Shown piece after piece: positions 27,938 to 37,387 of a DNA stretch of 64,000 nucleotides. Made by a program: the position numbers and the translations under genes. The notes under the pieces are model-generated. The model was not told where the DNA came from. It made no database searches and worked only from the letters and a program-made list of their open reading frames with translations. This DNA comes from Hyphomicrobiales bacterium. GTDB taxonomy: Bacteria; Pseudomonadota; Alphaproteobacteria; Rhizobiales; Rhizobiaceae. Numbering within the stretch: position 1 is the stretch's first letter; every line of letters starts with the position of its first letter. The stretch lies in NCBI GenBank assembly GCA_900472625.1, contig UCIT01000013.1, positions 100,727 to 164,726 of the forward strand, in the 5' to 3' direction.

Positions 27938-27979
27938 CGAAGGGTCGGCTACGCATTTGCAGCCGGCCCTTCGCTTTTT
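27938..27979 (+). terminator. Rho-independent terminator of the phasin gene
   Basis: CGAAGGGTCGGCT (27938-27950) pairs with AGCCGGCCCTTCG (27961-27973) around a 10-base loop, with one G-U pair, followed by CTTTTTC. It lies about 70 bases after the phasin stop codon. Confidence 0.85.
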
Positions 27980-28158
27980 CCCGGAACTCGTTTCCCGCTA
28001 TTCTCTATTTTTGTGTCTTTGGACCCCGTGAGGGCGAATTGTGATTGCAGTGTGAAGCAAGGGGCTTAAAATCGCACGATTATGAACTAAGTTAGTGGTG
28101 AAGACATTCGACGGGTAAAGCAAACCTCCCATGCTCCGTCGGGTTGATCGAGGAACGA

Positions 28159-28518
28159 ATGAAAATGATCGTAAAGCCGATCTGGATGCAAAACGACGGC
28201 GAAAGGAACGGGGACAACGGAAATCGCGGAACCTCGGTCATTACGCGCACCAAGGCGAAGACCAAGCAGCCCAACCTGTACCGTGTGCTTATCCTGAACG
28301 ACGACTACACCCCTATGGAATTCGTCATCCATATCCTGGAGCGATTTTTCCAGAAAGACCGTGAAAGTGCCACACGCATCATGCTTCATGTCCATAATCA
28401 TGGCGTTGGCGAATGCGGAACATTTACATACGAGGTAGCGGAGACCAAGGTGAGCCAGGTGATGGACTTCGCCCGGCAGCATCAGCATCCGCTGCAATGC
28501 GTCATGGAAAAGAAGTGA
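28159..28518 (+). CDS. clpS: ATP-dependent Clp protease adaptor ClpS
   Basis: N-degron adaptor that delivers substrates to ClpAP, 119 residues. The conserved region is [20 protein letters not shown] with the hydrophobic-pocket residues, and the C terminus is [12 protein letters not shown]. The N-terminal 38 residues are a flexible charged extension. ATG 28159 has GAGGA four bases upstream; ATG 28165 and TTG 28144 are alternatives. It is 10 bases before clpA, so both are co-transcribed. Confidence 0.96.
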   Translation: MKMIVKPIWMQNDGERNGDNGNRGTSVITRTKAKTKQPNLYRVLILNDDYTPMEFVIHILERFFQKDRESATRIMLHVHNHGVGECGTFTYEVAETKVSQVMDFARQHQHPLQCVMEKK

Positions 28519-28528
28519 GGATCTGAAC

Positions 28529-31036
28529 GTGCCAACATTTTCGCCTAGCTTAGAGAAGGCGCTCCATCAGGCACTGACCTTTGCCAACGAGCGGCACCAC
28601 GAATATGCCACGCTTGAGCATCTGCTGCTTGCCCTGATCGACGATGCCGATGCGGCCGCGGTCATGGGTGCCTGCAATGTCGATCTCGTCGCGCTGCGCA
28701 AGACGCTCGTCGAATACGTCGATAACGAACTCTCCAACCTGATCACAGGTTATGACGAGGACTCCAAGCCGACCTCCGGCTTCCAGCGCGTCATCCAGCG
28801 GGCGGTGATTCATGTCCAGTCGTCCGGCCGCGAGGAAGTGACCGGCGCCAACGTGCTCGTCGCCATCTTCGCCGAGCGCGAAAGCCATGCCGCATACTTC
28901 CTGCAGGAGCAGGAAATGACCCGCTACGACGCGGTCAACTACATCTCCCACGGCATCGGCAAGCGCGCCGGTACCTCGGAAGCCCGCAGCCCGCGTGGCG
29001 CCGAGGACGGCGAACCCGAGAGCAAGCCGAACGCATCACGCGGCGGCGAGGAAGAGGGCGGCGCCAAGAAGCAGCAGGATGCGCTGAAGGCTTATTGTGT
29101 CAACCTCAACGAAAAGGCCAAGACCGGCAAGATCGATCCGCTGATCGGCCGTCACGCCGAAGTCAACCGCACGATCCAGATCCTGTGCCGCCGTTCCAAG
29201 AACAATCCGCTCTACGTCGGTGATCCCGGTGTCGGCAAGACCGCGATCGCCGAAGGTCTCGCCAAGCGGATCATGGAAGGCAAGGTGCCGGAAGCGCTGG
29301 CCGATGCCACCATCTTCTCGCTCGACATGGGCACGCTGCTAGCCGGCACCCGCTATCGTGGCGATTTCGAAGAGCGTCTGAAGCAGGTCGTCAAGGAGCT
29401 CGAGGAGTATCCGGGCGCGGTGCTGTTCATCGACGAGATTCACACGGTCATCGGTGCCGGCGCCACCTCGGGCGGCGCAATGGATGCGTCGAACCTGTTG
29501 AAGCCAGCCTTGTCCTCTGGCGCGATCCGTTGCATCGGCTCGACCACCTACAAGGAATACCGTCAGTTCTTCGAGAAGGACCGGGCGCTCGTCCGTCGCT
29601 TCCAGAAGATCGACGTGGCCGAGCCTTCGATCGAAGACGCGATCGCGATCATGAAGGGCCTCAAGCCCTATTTCGAAGAATATCACCACCTGCGCTATTC
29701 GAACGACGCCATCAAGACAGCGGTCGAGTTGTCGGCGCGCTACATCTCCGACCGCAAGCTGCCGGATAAGGCCATCGACGTGATCGACGAAACCGGTGCG
29801 GCCCAGATGCTGCTGCCGCCGTCCAAGCGTCGCAAGCTGATCACCGAGAAGGAAATCGAGGCGACGATCGCCACGATGGCCCGCATTCCGCCGAAAAGCG
29901 TGTCGAAGGACGACGAAGCCGTCCTCGCCAATCTCGAGAAGGAACTGCGCTCGGTCGTCTATGGCCAGGACATAGCCATCGAAGCGCTGTCGACCTCGAT
30001 CAAGCTGGCCCGTGCCGGCCTGCGCGAACCGAACAAGCCGATCGGCTCCTACGTCTTCTCCGGCCCCACGGGTGTCGGCAAGACGGAAGTTGCCAAGCAG
30101 CTGGCCTCGTCGCTCGGCGTCGAGCTCCTGCGCTTCGACATGTCTGAGTACATGGAGCGGCACACGGTCTCGCGTCTGCTCGGCGCACCTCCCGGCTATG
30201 TCGGCTTCGACCAGGGCGGTCTGCTGACCGATGGCGTCGATCAGCATCCGCATTGCGTGGTTCTGCTCGACGAAATCGAAAAGGCCCATCCCGATATCTA
30301 CAACATCCTGTTGCAGGTGATGGACCACGGCACGCTGACCGACCACAACGGCAAGAAGATCGACTTCCGCAACGTCATCCTGATCATGACGACCAATGCG
30401 GGCGCATCGGAAATGGCCAAGGCCGCCTTCGGCTTCGGTTCGTCCAAGCGGACGGGCGAGGACGAGGAAGCGCTGAACCGCATCTTCACGCCGGAGTTCC
30501 GCAACCGTCTCGACGCGGTCATCCCGTTCGCGCCGCTGCCGACCATCGTCATCCACAAGGTCGTGCAGAAGTTCATCATGCAGCTCGAAGCCCAGCTGTC
30601 GGAACGCAATGTAACCTTCGACCTGCACGAGGACGCGATCTCCTGGCTGGCCGAGAAGGGTTATGACGAGAAGATGGGCGCCCGTCCGCTGGCGCGCGTC
30701 ATCCAGGACGTGATCAAGAAGCCGCTCGCCAACGAGATCCTCTTCGGCAAGCTGAAGAAGGGCGGCGTCGTCAGCGTCACCGTCGGACCAAAAGAAGACG
30801 GCAGCACCGGCATCATCCTCGAATCGGTATCCGAAACCGCGCCGATCAAGCCGAAGCCGGAAGCAGAGGTCATTCATCCCGAGGCGGATGATGTCGATGA
30901 TGGTGAACTGAAGACCAAGGCCAAGCCGAAGAAGGCGACGGCCACCGCCAAGAAGGCAAAGGCTGCGGTCGCCGAGCCCGAGGTGAAAAGCGCGCCGAAG
31001 AAGAGCGGCGCGGTGCCAAGGGTTCCGAAGAAGTAA
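28529..31036 (+). CDS. clpA: ATP-dependent Clp protease ATP-binding subunit ClpA
   Basis: AAA+ unfoldase of ClpAP, 835 residues. The N-terminal Clp domain (1-145) binds ClpS. Walker A motifs are GDPGVGKT (231-238) and GPTGVGKT (512-519), with IDEIHTVIGAG in the first module. The protein is longer than E. coli ClpA (758) in two places: a charged linker at about 148-186 and a C-terminal tail from about 772 rich in Lys, Ala and Pro. The start is GTG, with TGAGGA upstream. A strong terminator follows. Confidence 0.97.
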   Translation: MPTFSPSLEKALHQALTFANERHHEYATLEHLLLALIDDADAAAVMGACNVDLVALRKTLVEYVDNELSNLITGYDEDSKPTSGFQRVIQRAVIHVQSSGREEVTGANVLVAIFAERESHAAYFLQEQEMTRYDAVNYISHGIGKRAGTSEARSPRGAEDGEPESKPNASRGGEEEGGAKKQQDALKAYCVNLNEKAKTGKIDPLIGRHAEVNRTIQILCRRSKNNPLYVGDPGVGKTAIAEGLAKRIMEGKVPEALADATIFSLDMGTLLAGTRYRGDFEERLKQVVKELEEYPGAVLFIDEIHTVIGAGATSGGAMDASNLLKPALSSGAIRCIGSTTYKEYRQFFEKDRALVRRFQKIDVAEPSIEDAIAIMKGLKPYFEEYHHLRYSNDAIKTAVELSARYISDRKLPDKAIDVIDETGAAQMLLPPSKRRKLITEKEIEATIATMARIPPKSVSKDDEAVLANLEKELRSVVYGQDIAIEALSTSIKLARAGLREPNKPIGSYVFSGPTGVGKTEVAKQLASSLGVELLRFDMSEYMERHTVSRLLGAPPGYVGFDQGGLLTDGVDQHPHCVVLLDEIEKAHPDIYNILLQVMDHGTLTDHNGKKIDFRNVILIMTTNAGASEMAKAAFGFGSSKRTGEDEEALNRIFTPEFRNRLDAVIPFAPLPTIVIHKVVQKFIMQLEAQLSERNVTFDLHEDAISWLAEKGYDEKMGARPLARVIQDVIKKPLANEILFGKLKKGGVVSVTVGPKEDGSTGIILESVSETAPIKPKPEAEVIHPEADDVDDGELKTKAKPKKATATAKKAKAAVAEPEVKSAPKKSGAVPRVPKK

Positions 31037-31042
31037 GAATTG

Positions 31043-31070
31043 AAAAGGCGGCTTTCGGGCCGCCTTTTTT
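31043..31070 (+). terminator. Rho-independent terminator of clpSA
   Basis: AAAAGGCGGC (31043-31052) pairs with GCCGCCTTTT (31059-31068) around a 6-base loop and is embedded in a run of T. It lies six bases after the clpA stop codon and can also act for the convergent Dabb gene, because A-run and T-run flank the stem on both sides. Confidence 0.93.
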
Positions 31071-31107
31071 ATATCCTGGAGCCCGTGTCACAGACGAGCG
31101 CCTCTGT

Positions 31108-31398
31108 TCAGAGCGGCGTGTAGTCGATCTCGAGAAACTCTTCGACCTCAGGCAACCAATGGTCGCGAACAAAGGCCGTGTGTGCGGGATGTTCGTTGTA
31201 AGCGTCGTATCCAGCCTGATTTTCGAACTCCATCGAAAAGCCGAAGCCAAAGGCGTTCTTTCGGCTCGTCTGCCGCAGTTGCTCGAAGTTTCTGACGCTT
31301 GGGATCGTGGTGAGCACGAGTGCTGCGCTAAGAAAGGCCTTTTCCTCGGCGGAGCCCTCTGCGTGCTTCAGGCGAAATGCCACGGTATGACGTATCAG
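31108..31398 (-). CDS. Dabb (stress-responsive A/B barrel) family protein
   Basis: A small dimeric alpha/beta-barrel protein of about 96 residues. Key features are the VAFRLKHAEGS strand, the central FGFGFSMEFENQAGYDAYNEHPAH segment (typical Dabb helix and strand), and the acidic end. The only ATG/GTG/TTG in frame is GTG 31383, which would remove the first strand. CTG at 31398 gives MIRHTVAFRLKH, as in homologues, and has GGAGA upstream at a good distance; I therefore place the start there. Function in this family is diverse. It follows HIT by 24 bases. Confidence 0.75.
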   Translation of the reverse strand: MIRHTVAFRLKHAEGSAEEKAFLSAALVLTTIPSVRNFEQLRQTSRKNAFGFGFSMEFENQAGYDAYNEHPAHTAFVRDHWLPEVEEFLEIDYTPL

Positions 31399-31422
31399 CG
31401 ATGTTCTCCGGTATCGCTGCGT

Positions 31423-31851
31423 TCAGCCCAACTCGGCCTTGATTTTCTCCGCATTGGCCGCCAGCACGGCGCCGTCTTCCATCTTGCCGGAATGTGGCTG
31501 CAGCGCCGCGCCCTCGTGACGGGGAATAACATGGAAGTGCAGGTGAAACACCGTCTGACCGGCTGCGGGTTCGTTGAACTGGCAGACGAAGACGCCATCT
31601 GCGTCGAAAGCTTCCTTCACGGCATTGGCGATCGTCTGGACGACAGGGATCGTCTGTGCCAGCGCCGCCGGATCGGCATCGAGGAGATTGCGCGACGCAG
31701 CCTTTGGCACCACAAGCACATGGCCGGGTGCCTGCGGCATCACATCCATGAACGCCAGCGTGTGCGCGTCCTCGTAGACCTTGTGCGAGGGAATTTCGCC
31801 GCGCAGGATCTTGGCGAAAATGTTGTTGCTGTCATAGGCCGCGCTGGTCAT
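31423..31851 (-). CDS. HIT family hydrolase
   Basis: Histidine-triad nucleotide hydrolase/transferase, about 142 residues. The HIT motif HLHFHVIPRHEG carries the catalytic histidine; the N terminus NIFAKILRGEIPSHKVYED and LAFMDVMPQAPGHVLVVPK are typical of the Hint branch. The start at 31851 has GGAGA upstream; an open frame to 31908 overlaps the preceding gene and lacks conservation. It lies in the minus-strand series GNAT-HIT-Dabb. Confidence 0.93.
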   Translation of the reverse strand: MTSAAYDSNNIFAKILRGEIPSHKVYEDAHTLAFMDVMPQAPGHVLVVPKAASRNLLDADPAALAQTIPVVQTIANAVKEAFDADGVFVCQFNEPAAGQTVFHLHFHVIPRHEGAALQPHSGKMEDGAVLAANAEKIKAELG

Positions 31852-31904
31852 CGAAGATCTCCTGATACTGATGTGATCGGGGTAGCGCGGCGAAGGCGAG
31901 GACG

Positions 31905-33095
31905 TCAATCCTCCTGCAGGCGCTCGCCCTTTCGGAACGGGCTGTGTTCGCTCAAAATCTCGTTCATGTGTTCGACGTCGTCGCGCTCGCGCTCGAGATA
32001 ATCGCCGATCGCGCGGCGCAGCCCGGCATGGGCGACATAATGGGCGGAGTGCGTTGTCACCGGCAGGTAACCACGCGCCAGCTTGTGTTCCCCCTGTGCG
32101 CCGGCCTCAACCCGTTTCAGGCCCTTGGCCAGCGCGAAATCGATCGCCTGGTGATAGCAGACTTCGAAATGCAGGAAGGGGTGATCCTCGATGCAGCCCC
32201 AATGGCGGCCGTAAAGCGTCTCCGAGCCGATGAAATTGATGGCGCCGGCGACATAGCGGCCATTGTGCCTGGCCATGACGAGCAGGATATCTTCCGGCAT
32301 CCGCTCGCCGATGAGCGAGTAGAATTGGCGGGTGAGATAGGGGCGTCCCCACTTGCGGCTGCCGGTATCCATGTAGAAGGCGAAGAACTGGTCCCAGATC
32401 TCTTCGGTCAGGTCGCTGCCGGTCAGCCAGTCGATGCTGATGCCGTTTTCAAGCGCCGCGCGCCGCTCCTTGCGCAACGCCTTGCGCTTGCGCGATGCCA
32501 GCGTCTCCAGGAATTCCTCGTGGTTGGCATAGCCGTCATTGATGAAGTGGAACTGCTGGTCGGTACGATGCAGATAGCCCTCCGTCTCCAGCACGCCGAC
32601 CTCGTCGTCGGCAACGAAGGTGATGTGCGCCGAGGAGACCCCCAACTGCCGAACGACCTCTTTCAGGCTCTCGGCCATGGCGTTCTGAACCGGCAGGCGT
32701 GGATAGCCCTCCGCCACCAACAGGCGTGGGCCGGTTGCCGGCGTAAACGGGATCGAGCATTGCAACTTCGGGTAATAGCGTCCGCCGGCGCGCTCGAAAG
32801 CGTCGGCCCAGCCGTGATCGAAGACGTATTCGCCCTTGCTGTGATTCTTCAGATAGCCGGGCAGGGCGCCGACAAGGCGTCCGTCGCCGCTCTCGAGCAG
32901 CATGTGGTGCCCGAGCCAGCCGGTTTCCGCCGTTGCCGAGCCTGATTCCTCCAGCGAGGACAGGAAGGCGTGCGACACGAATGGATTGTAGGCAAGCGCG
33001 CTGCCCGTTCTGGAAGCTCCGGAAAGCTGCGACCAGCTTTCCGGAGAAATCGCGGTAAACGACCGCTCGATGCGGATTGAAAGTTCGTCAGTCAT
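31905..33095 (-). CDS. FemAB-like / GNAT family protein (DUF482)
   Basis: A 396-residue cytoplasmic protein of the DUF482 (peptidogalycan biosysnthesis) type, built from two GNAT-like folds. Diagnostic parts are NPFVSHAFLSSLEESGS near the N terminus, KRKALRKERRAALENGI in the middle, and GRHWGCIEDHPFLHFEVCYHQ (part) toward the end with GAQGEHKLARGY. FemAB-type enzymes transfer amino acids to cell-wall or other acceptors, but DUF482 members have no settled function. HIT begins about 54 bases after it. Confidence 0.85.
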   Translation of the reverse strand: MTDELSIRIERSFTAISPESWSQLSGASRTGSALAYNPFVSHAFLSSLEESGSATAETGWLGHHMLLESGDGRLVGALPGYLKNHSKGEYVFDHGWADAFERAGGRYYPKLQCSIPFTPATGPRLLVAEGYPRLPVQNAMAESLKEVVRQLGVSSAHITFVADDEVGVLETEGYLHRTDQQFHFINDGYANHEEFLETLASRKRKALRKERRAALENGISIDWLTGSDLTEEIWDQFFAFYMDTGSRKWGRPYLTRQFYSLIGERMPEDILLVMARHNGRYVAGAINFIGSETLYGRHWGCIEDHPFLHFEVCYHQAIDFALAKGLKRVEAGAQGEHKLARGYLPVTTHSAHYVAHAGLRRAIGDYLERERDDVEHMNEILSEHSPFRKGERLQED

Positions 33096-33170
33096 GAAGC
33101 GAGTGCGAGACCTTTGGGGAGGATAGGTGTCACCATCAGTCTGCGCACGATCTTGTTGAAAAAGCGAGCG

Positions 33171-33890
33171 TCAAACTGATGCGCGCGGATCGAAGCCTTC
33201 GAAGGTCATCTGGTCGGCGTTTTCGAAGGTTTGCTTGACCGCCTTCTCGTCGCGAACCGTCCAGGTGATGACAACGGTGCCCTTTTCCCGCTCGGCCGAG
33301 ATGAATGGATTGGGCAGGTCGGCGTAGAAATAGGAAATAAAATCGAGGCCGAGTTTCATTGCCTTTTCATGGGTTTGGAACTCTTCGGGCCTGTTGCCGC
33401 CGGCGGTCAGCCCGAGCGGATAGGGTGCCTTGAGTGCCTTCAGTTCCCGCAGCAGCCAGTGGTCGAAGCTCATCAGCGCGACCTGGCCCTGATAGTTTTC
33501 AAGCTCTTCCAGAACCGCTTCGACAAAACCGGAATCGTCGGTTTCCCGGCCCTTCAGCTCGATCACCAGCGGAACCTGGCCGTTCACAAGTTTGAGAAGT
33601 TGCCTCAGCGTCGGGATTTTGTCCGCTGTTCCGCCGACCGACAGCAGGCCGAGTTCCTGCGAGGTGCGCTCGCGAACGTCGCCCTTCAGGTTGCAGAGAC
33701 GCTCGAGATCCTCGTCGTGGAAAACGACGGGAACGCCGTCGGACGCGTAGTGCAGATCGCACTCGATGGCAAAGCCCGCTTCGATGGCGCGCGAGGCGGC
33801 CGAAAGCGTATTTTCCCAGACGAGCTTGTTCTGGTCGTGATAGCCGCGATGTGCGACGGGACGGTCTTTAAGCCAGGCTGCAGAGGTCAT
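33171..33890 (-). CDS. Glycerophosphodiester phosphodiesterase
   Basis: GDPD-family phosphodiesterase, 239 residues, without signal peptide, hydrolysing glycerophosphodiesters to glycerol 3-phosphate and alcohol. The catalytic signature is intact: AHRGYHDQNKLVWENT, then ECDLHYASDGVPVVFHDEDLERL (Glu, Asp, His). Cytoplasmic location points to a UgpQ-like role. The start codon overlaps the RidA stop codon (TAATG), so the two are translationally coupled. Confidence 0.93.
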   Translation of the reverse strand: MTSAAWLKDRPVAHRGYHDQNKLVWENTLSAASRAIEAGFAIECDLHYASDGVPVVFHDEDLERLCNLKGDVRERTSQELGLLSVGGTADKIPTLRQLLKLVNGQVPLVIELKGRETDDSGFVEAVLEELENYQGQVALMSFDHWLLRELKALKAPYPLGLTAGGNRPEEFQTHEKAMKLGLDFISYFYADLPNPFISAEREKGTVVITWTVRDEKAVKQTFENADQMTFEGFDPRASV

Positions 33891-34357
33891 TAGGCAATTT
33901 CCATGATGGCATCGATTTCGACGGCGGCATTCATCGGCAGGGCGGCCATGCCGACGGCAGCGCGTGCATGCTTGCCCGCGTCGCCGAGAACGCCGGCAAT
34001 CAGGTTCGAGGCACCGTTGATGACGAGGTGCTGCTCGACGAACTCGGGCACAGACGCGACGAAGCCGTTCAGCTTGATGACGCGCTTGATGCGGCTGAGG
34101 TCACCGCCAAGCGCCGCATTCGCCTGCGCAAGGATGTTGATGGCGCAGAGTTCCGCCGCTCGCTGGCCGGTCGCCACATCGACGTTCTTGCCGAGGTGAC
34201 CGGTGACGGCGATCTTGCCGCCTTCGAGCGGAAGCTGGCCGGAAATGTGAAGAACGTTGCCCGCGATGACATAGGGAACGTAGTTCGCGGCGGGCGCTGC
34301 AGCCTCCGGCAGGGATATCCCCATCTCTTTGAGGCGTTCAGCGATCTGATTGGACAT
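33890..34357 (-). CDS. RidA/YjgF-like family protein
   Basis: A 155-residue member of the RidA (YjgF/YER057c/UK114) superfamily. Typical enzymes deaminate reactive enamine/imine intermediates. The conserved parts are YVIAGNVLHISGQLP, the RIKRVIKLNGFVAS strand and HARAAVGMAALPMNAAVEI, which includes the arginine in the active-site region. The N-terminal extension ERLKEMGISLPEAA marks the longer subgroup often annotated as RidA family protein of Rhizobiales. Coupled to the GDPD gene; divergent from eipB. Confidence 0.93.
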   Translation of the reverse strand: MSNQIAERLKEMGISLPEAAAPAANYVPYVIAGNVLHISGQLPLEGGKIAVTGHLGKNVDVATGQRAAELCAINILAQANAALGGDLSRIKRVIKLNGFVASVPEFVEQHLVINGASNLIAGVLGDAGKHARAAVGMAALPMNAAVEIDAIMEIA

Positions 34358-34493
34358 TTTCCTCTCCGCTTTTGTTGTGAATGGATTTAGAACTATGCAT
34401 TAAGGCGTGAATCTATTTTGTGACACGTTCGAGCCTCGATTTGGCCGGATGCGTTCTTATAACATCGTTGGTGAGTCCAACAGGAGATTATCA

Positions 34494-35330
34494 ATGGTCC
34501 GTTCGAGCCTTGCCGCACTCTTCCTTGCAGGCGCTTGTGCAAGCGCCCATGCGGCGACCCCGGCTGCCGGGGCGGTGATGGCAACCGGACTGATCGCTCA
34601 TCGGGCGATCTACGATCTCGAACTGAAGGATGCGTCGGAGCGATCCGGCATCTCGGGCATGTCCGGCCGGATGGTCTATGAGTTCGACGGCAACGATTGC
34701 ACCGGCTACACCACTAATTTCCGCTTCGTGACGCAGATCGACACGGGCGATGCGGTTCGCGTCAGCGATCAGCAGACCAAGACCTTCGAGAATCTCAAGG
34801 ACGGCAAGTTTACGTTCGACACCAAGTCGTTCACGGACGACCAGCTCGACAAGGAAGTAAATGGCGCCGCGCAGGATCAGGTCGAAGGCGTTAAGGTCGA
34901 TCTGAAGCAGCCTTCCAGCAAGGAGCTGCAACTGGCCGCGAGCCGCTTTCCGACGGAACACATGATCGAGGTCATCAAGAACGCCAAGGCGGGCAACCGC
35001 CTGTTCGAGGCCCGCGTCTTCGACGGCTCCGACGATGGCGACAAGTCGCTGGTGACGACGACGGTCGTCGGCAAGCCGGTGACGCCGAAGACGGACGAGG
35101 CGGATGCCGGCAATGCAGGCGCGTTTTCCAAGACCGCCTTCTGGCCGGTGACCATTTCCTATTTCAACGAGAACACCAAGAGCGATGCTCTGCCGGTCTA
35201 TCGGATGTCGTTCAAGCTTTATGAAAACGGCATCACGCGTGACCTGACCATGGACTATGGCGACTTCGTTCTGTCGGGCAAACTTTCCAAACTCGAACTT
35301 CTTGACGCTAAGTCGGTCGCCTGTAAGTAA
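34494..35330 (+). CDS. eipB: Cell envelope integrity protein EipB (DUF1849)
   Basis: Periplasmic protein of 278 residues with a cleavable signal (MVRSSLAALFLAGACASAHA). The mature part matches DUF1849: HRAIYDLELKDASERSGISG, then MVYEFDGNDCTGYTTNFRF, and a C terminus VLSGKLSKLELLDAKSVACK. The two cysteines, one in GNDCTGY and one three residues from the end, correspond to the disulfide described for Brucella EipB, which is needed for envelope integrity. AGGAGA is six bases before the ATG. Divergent from ridA. Confidence 0.9.
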   Translation: MVRSSLAALFLAGACASAHAATPAAGAVMATGLIAHRAIYDLELKDASERSGISGMSGRMVYEFDGNDCTGYTTNFRFVTQIDTGDAVRVSDQQTKTFENLKDGKFTFDTKSFTDDQLDKEVNGAAQDQVEGVKVDLKQPSSKELQLAASRFPTEHMIEVIKNAKAGNRLFEARVFDGSDDGDKSLVTTTVVGKPVTPKTDEADAGNAGAFSKTAFWPVTISYFNENTKSDALPVYRMSFKLYENGITRDLTMDYGDFVLSGKLSKLELLDAKSVACK

Positions 35331-35442
35331 TTGCCTCTATTGAGTGATCCTGTCTCACGGTGATGACGCGGTAGGCAAACAGACGTGCTCTGTGCTACGG
35401 TTTCGCCGGTGATGGGCGTTGGTGGCAGATGGAGTGCATATC

Positions 35443-36150
35443 TTGAGAGTCAATTTCGTGTCGTTTCTGGTTCTGGCGGGCTTGGCGGTCGCAACGATCG
35501 CAAACGGCTTCATCCCGCCTCTCGCTGCTGCGGATTGCAGCTCGACAGCATCTGCCGGGATCGACTGGGGTGGCTGCAACAAGAAGAACCTGATGCTGCA
35601 GGGCGGCGATTTCCAGAAGGGAAATCTCGCCGATACCGATTTCACCCTGACCAATCTCAGCCAGACCAATCTCGCATCGGCCAATCTGGAGAAGGCAACG
35701 CTGGTACGCGCATGGTTCACCGGCGCCGATCTGACGAAAGCCAATTTTTCCAAGGTCGAGGCCTATCGCTCGGGCTTCGAGAACGTCAAGGCCGAGGGCG
35801 CTAGCTTCGCCGGCGCCGAACTGCAGCGTGCGAATTTCAACGGCGCGGTTTTGAAGGGTGTCACGTTCGAGAAGGCCGAGCTTGGCCGGGTCACCTTCAA
35901 GAAGGCGGATCTGACCGGCGCGAACTTTTCGCTGACAAACCTGTCGCGCGCCGATTTCAGTGGCGCGACCTTTAGCGGACCGATTTCCTTCGACCGGGCT
36001 TTCATGTTCCTGACGCGCATCAGCGGCCTGGATCTCTCGCAGGCGACCGGCCTGGAAGAAACCCAGATCGCGCTCGCTTGTGGCGATTCGAAGACGAAGC
36101 TTCCTGCCGGCATGGCGACGCCGACAAGCTGGCCGTGCGACGCGGAATGA
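35443..36150 (+). CDS. Secreted pentapeptide-repeat protein
   Basis: About 235 residues. A signal peptide (MRVNFVSFLVLAGLAVATIA) is followed by about 25 pentapeptide repeats of the A(D/N)LxX type, seen as LADTDFTLTNLSQTNLASAN and GADLTKANF. These form a right-handed beta helix. A terminal segment with two cysteines (IALACGD and SWPCDAE) closes the helix. The TTG at 35443 is chosen because GGAG lies eight bases upstream and the signal peptide begins there. Function unknown; not a gyrase-protecting Qnr-type since it is exported. Confidence 0.83.
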   Translation: MRVNFVSFLVLAGLAVATIANGFIPPLAAADCSSTASAGIDWGGCNKKNLMLQGGDFQKGNLADTDFTLTNLSQTNLASANLEKATLVRAWFTGADLTKANFSKVEAYRSGFENVKAEGASFAGAELQRANFNGAVLKGVTFEKAELGRVTFKKADLTGANFSLTNLSRADFSGATFSGPISFDRAFMFLTRISGLDLSQATGLEETQIALACGDSKTKLPAGMATPTSWPCDAE

Positions 36151-36377
36151 ATGCGTTCGCTGAAGCGCGGCTATCCGTTTTGAATTCACGTGGCGGTCTC
36201 TGCGATAATTTGACCATTAAGACTTGATTTTCCGGGGCGGGGAGGGTATGGCCACCCGCATTCCACACGTAAGGCTTGGGATTGTCCGGGAGAAATCCGG
36301 ATGGTTCCGCCCGGTGGCATTCTCGAAGAGGGTGCTGTTCGCCTTGCGGAGGTTCAACCGGAAAAGGATAACAAGGC

Positions 36378-37145
36378 ATGGCATTGCCCGATTTTTCTAT
36401 GCGCCAGCTGCTTGAAGCAGGCGTCCACTTCGGCCACCAGACTCACCGCTGGAACCCGAAGATGAAGCCGTACATTTTCGGCGATCGTAACAACATCCAC
36501 ATCATCGACCTCGCACAGACGGTTCCGCTTCTGTCGCGCGCTCTGCAGGTTGTCTCCGACACCGTAGCCCGTGGCGGCCGCGTTCTGTTCGTCGGCACCA
36601 AGCGCCAGGCTTCGGAGCTCATCGCTGACTCTGCAAAGCGTTCCGCTCAGTACTATGTCAACTCGCGTTGGCTCGGCGGCATGATGACCAACTGGAAGAC
36701 GATTTCCAACTCGATCCAGCGTCTGCGCAAGCTCGACGAAATCCTCGGTGGTGATGCCCAGGGCTTCACCAAGAAGGAGCGTCTGAACCTCGAGCGCGAA
36801 CGCGAAAAGCTCGACAAGGCTCTCGGTGGTATCAAGGACATGGGCGGCACGCCTGACCTGATGTTCATCATCGACACCAACAAGGAAAAGATCGCGATCG
36901 ACGAAGCCAAGCGCCTCGGCATCCCGGTTGTCGCGATCATCGACTCGAACTGCGATCCGGATCTGATCGACTACCCGATCCCCGGCAACGACGACGCTTC
37001 GCGCGCCATCGCTCTCTACTGCGACCTGATCGCACGCGCTGCCATCGACGGCATCGCGCGTCAGCAGAGCTCGTCCGGCCGTGACCTCGGCGCTTCGGTT
37101 GAAGCTATGGTTGAGCCGGCACTCGAAGGCGAAGCCGAAGCCTGA
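36378..37145 (+). CDS. rpsB: 30S ribosomal protein S2
   Basis: Ribosomal protein S2, 255 residues, with the family signatures [19 protein letters not shown] and [20 protein letters not shown]. The C-terminal acidic extension ([16 protein letters not shown]) is common in alphaproteobacteria. AAAAGGATAACAAGGC precedes the ATG. It heads the long plus-strand block to lpxB. Its 227-base leader has several short GC-rich hairpins but no leader motif that I recognise. Confidence 0.98.
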   Translation: MALPDFSMRQLLEAGVHFGHQTHRWNPKMKPYIFGDRNNIHIIDLAQTVPLLSRALQVVSDTVARGGRVLFVGTKRQASELIADSAKRSAQYYVNSRWLGGMMTNWKTISNSIQRLRKLDEILGGDAQGFTKKERLNLEREREKLDKALGGIKDMGGTPDLMFIIDTNKEKIAIDEAKRLGIPVVAIIDSNCDPDLIDYPIPGNDDASRAIALYCDLIARAAIDGIARQQSSSGRDLGASVEAMVEPALEGEAEA

Positions 37146-37155
37146 TAAAGAAGCA

Positions 37156-37175
37156 GGCGGGCCATAAGGTCCGCC
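37156..37175 (+). other. Hairpin between rpsB and tsf
   Basis: GGCGGGCC (37156-37163) and GGTCCGCC (37168-37175) pair around ATAA with one G-U pair, about ten bases past the rpsB stop. No run of T follows. It may serve as a partial terminator or processing site that sets the S2 to EF-Ts ratio. Confidence 0.5.
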
Positions 37176-37387
37176 ATGCTTTCCAGAGATTGGGAAAGGC
37201 CGCTCGCGACTCTCAGAAGTTCGGCGGCCTTGACCATTTCAGGCGAGGGCGCCCCGCCCATCGCCACACAAGTTTCGTTATGACGCGTCTTTCATCACGC
37301 TGTCATACATACAGGTACATTTCGTGCCTCAATCCGGTGCCGTGCCGCCTTTTGCGGCCCACCGTTTGAACCGACAAGAGGAAGCTT

